From positions 1-6,503 of the forward strand of contig JAIRPS010000207.1 in assembly GCA_031256885.1 (NCBI GenBank): a stretch of DNA of 6,503 nt. Reading direction: 5' to 3'. The notes under the pieces were generated by a model. That model ran no database searches. It saw nothing but the letters and a program-made list of their open reading frames with translations, and was not told the DNA's origin. Source of the stretch: Bifidobacteriaceae bacterium (GTDB lineage Bacteria > Actinomycetota > Actinomycetes > Actinomycetales > WQXJ01). The translations under genes were made by a program, and so were the position numbers. Each line of letters starts with the position of its first letter. Position 1 is the stretch's first letter. Positions 6,382 to 6,503 of the stretch are shown piece after piece.

Positions 6382-6503
6382 GCTGATTGGCCGCAGGCGA
6401 TTTTTGTTAGCAATCATCGAAACTGGTTCTGCGACAACTGCCCAGGTAAACACCTTATGGTGTATTGCAATGTGGGGGGTGGCACACCAGCCGTGTCGGC
6501 AGA
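6382..6503. other. intergenic sequence with a small hairpin, no gene supported
   Basis: No reading frame with a convincing start or homology is visible between the lysA hairpin and the right edge. A perfect small hairpin lies at 6450-6463 (ACACC, loop TTAT, GGTGT). A TATGGT sequence at 6456-6461 matches a -10 box in four of six positions but lacks a good -35 at proper spacing. In several actinobacteria hom follows lysA, but I see no beginning of a homoserine dehydrogenase here. It may be the promoter region of a gene beyond the window. Confidence 0.4.

Noticed and set aside
6457..6503. ATG 6457 or ATG 6470 as the start of a downstream gene such as hom
   Set aside because: The few codons visible do not resemble the N-terminus of homoserine dehydrogenase or another family, and the ribosome site is weak (AGGT only).
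1..6503. CRISPR arrays, tRNA or rRNA genes, insertion sequences, toxin-antitoxin or defence genes
   Set aside because: I saw no regularly spaced repeats, cloverleaf sequences, transposase motifs or terminal inverted repeats; all long coding frames are explained by the four housekeeping or cell-wall genes.

Overview
The window looks like ordinary chromosomal DNA from a member of the Actinomycetota (actinobacteria). Three things point there. The argS-lysA gene pair is the arrangement known from Corynebacterium and Mycobacterium. The glucan phosphorylase fragment has the GlgP form typical of that phylum. The secreted amidase carries the N-terminal domain common in actinobacterial PGRP proteins. 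Base composition is only moderately GC-rich by eye, below that of Streptomyces or Mycobacterium. I do not try to name a genus, and I see no composition break or mobile element that would suggest recent transfer.

Layout: positions 1-1086 (+) hold the C-terminal 361 residues of alpha-glucan (glycogen) phosphorylase, cut off by the left edge. A gap of about 90 bases with a hairpin separates it from a converging gene. That gene, 1176-3083 (-), encodes a secreted zinc-dependent N-acetylmuramoyl-L-alanine amidase of the PGRP/Amidase_2 family. It has a Sec signal peptide, a Ser/Pro linker and two cationic C-terminal beta-type repeats. A short divergent promoter region follows, then argS (arginyl-tRNA synthetase, best start 3221) and, 3 bases after its stop, lysA (diaminopimelate decarboxylase, 4934-6343). 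The last 160 bases hold an inverted repeat beginning at the lysA stop, a small hairpin, and no gene I can support.

How the genes work together: argS and lysA are almost certainly one transcription unit. It links charging of tRNA-Arg with the last step of lysine synthesis, and LysA also draws on meso-diaminopimelate, a cell-wall precursor in many actinobacteria. The amidase cuts peptidoglycan outside the cell, and GlgP breaks down storage glucan. The two have no evident functional tie to the operon beyond being neighbours.

I found no undescribed multi-gene system. The most interesting signal is small: a six-codon reading frame with an excellent Shine-Dalgarno sequence that ends by overlapping the probable argS start codon (GTGA). 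This suggests translational coupling, or a frameshift at the argS N-terminus. Other points worth checking are an 8-base homopolymer in the amidase signal-peptide codons, the highly cationic amidase tail, and an Ala/Thr-rich insertion made by a short in-frame duplication near the ArgS N-terminus.
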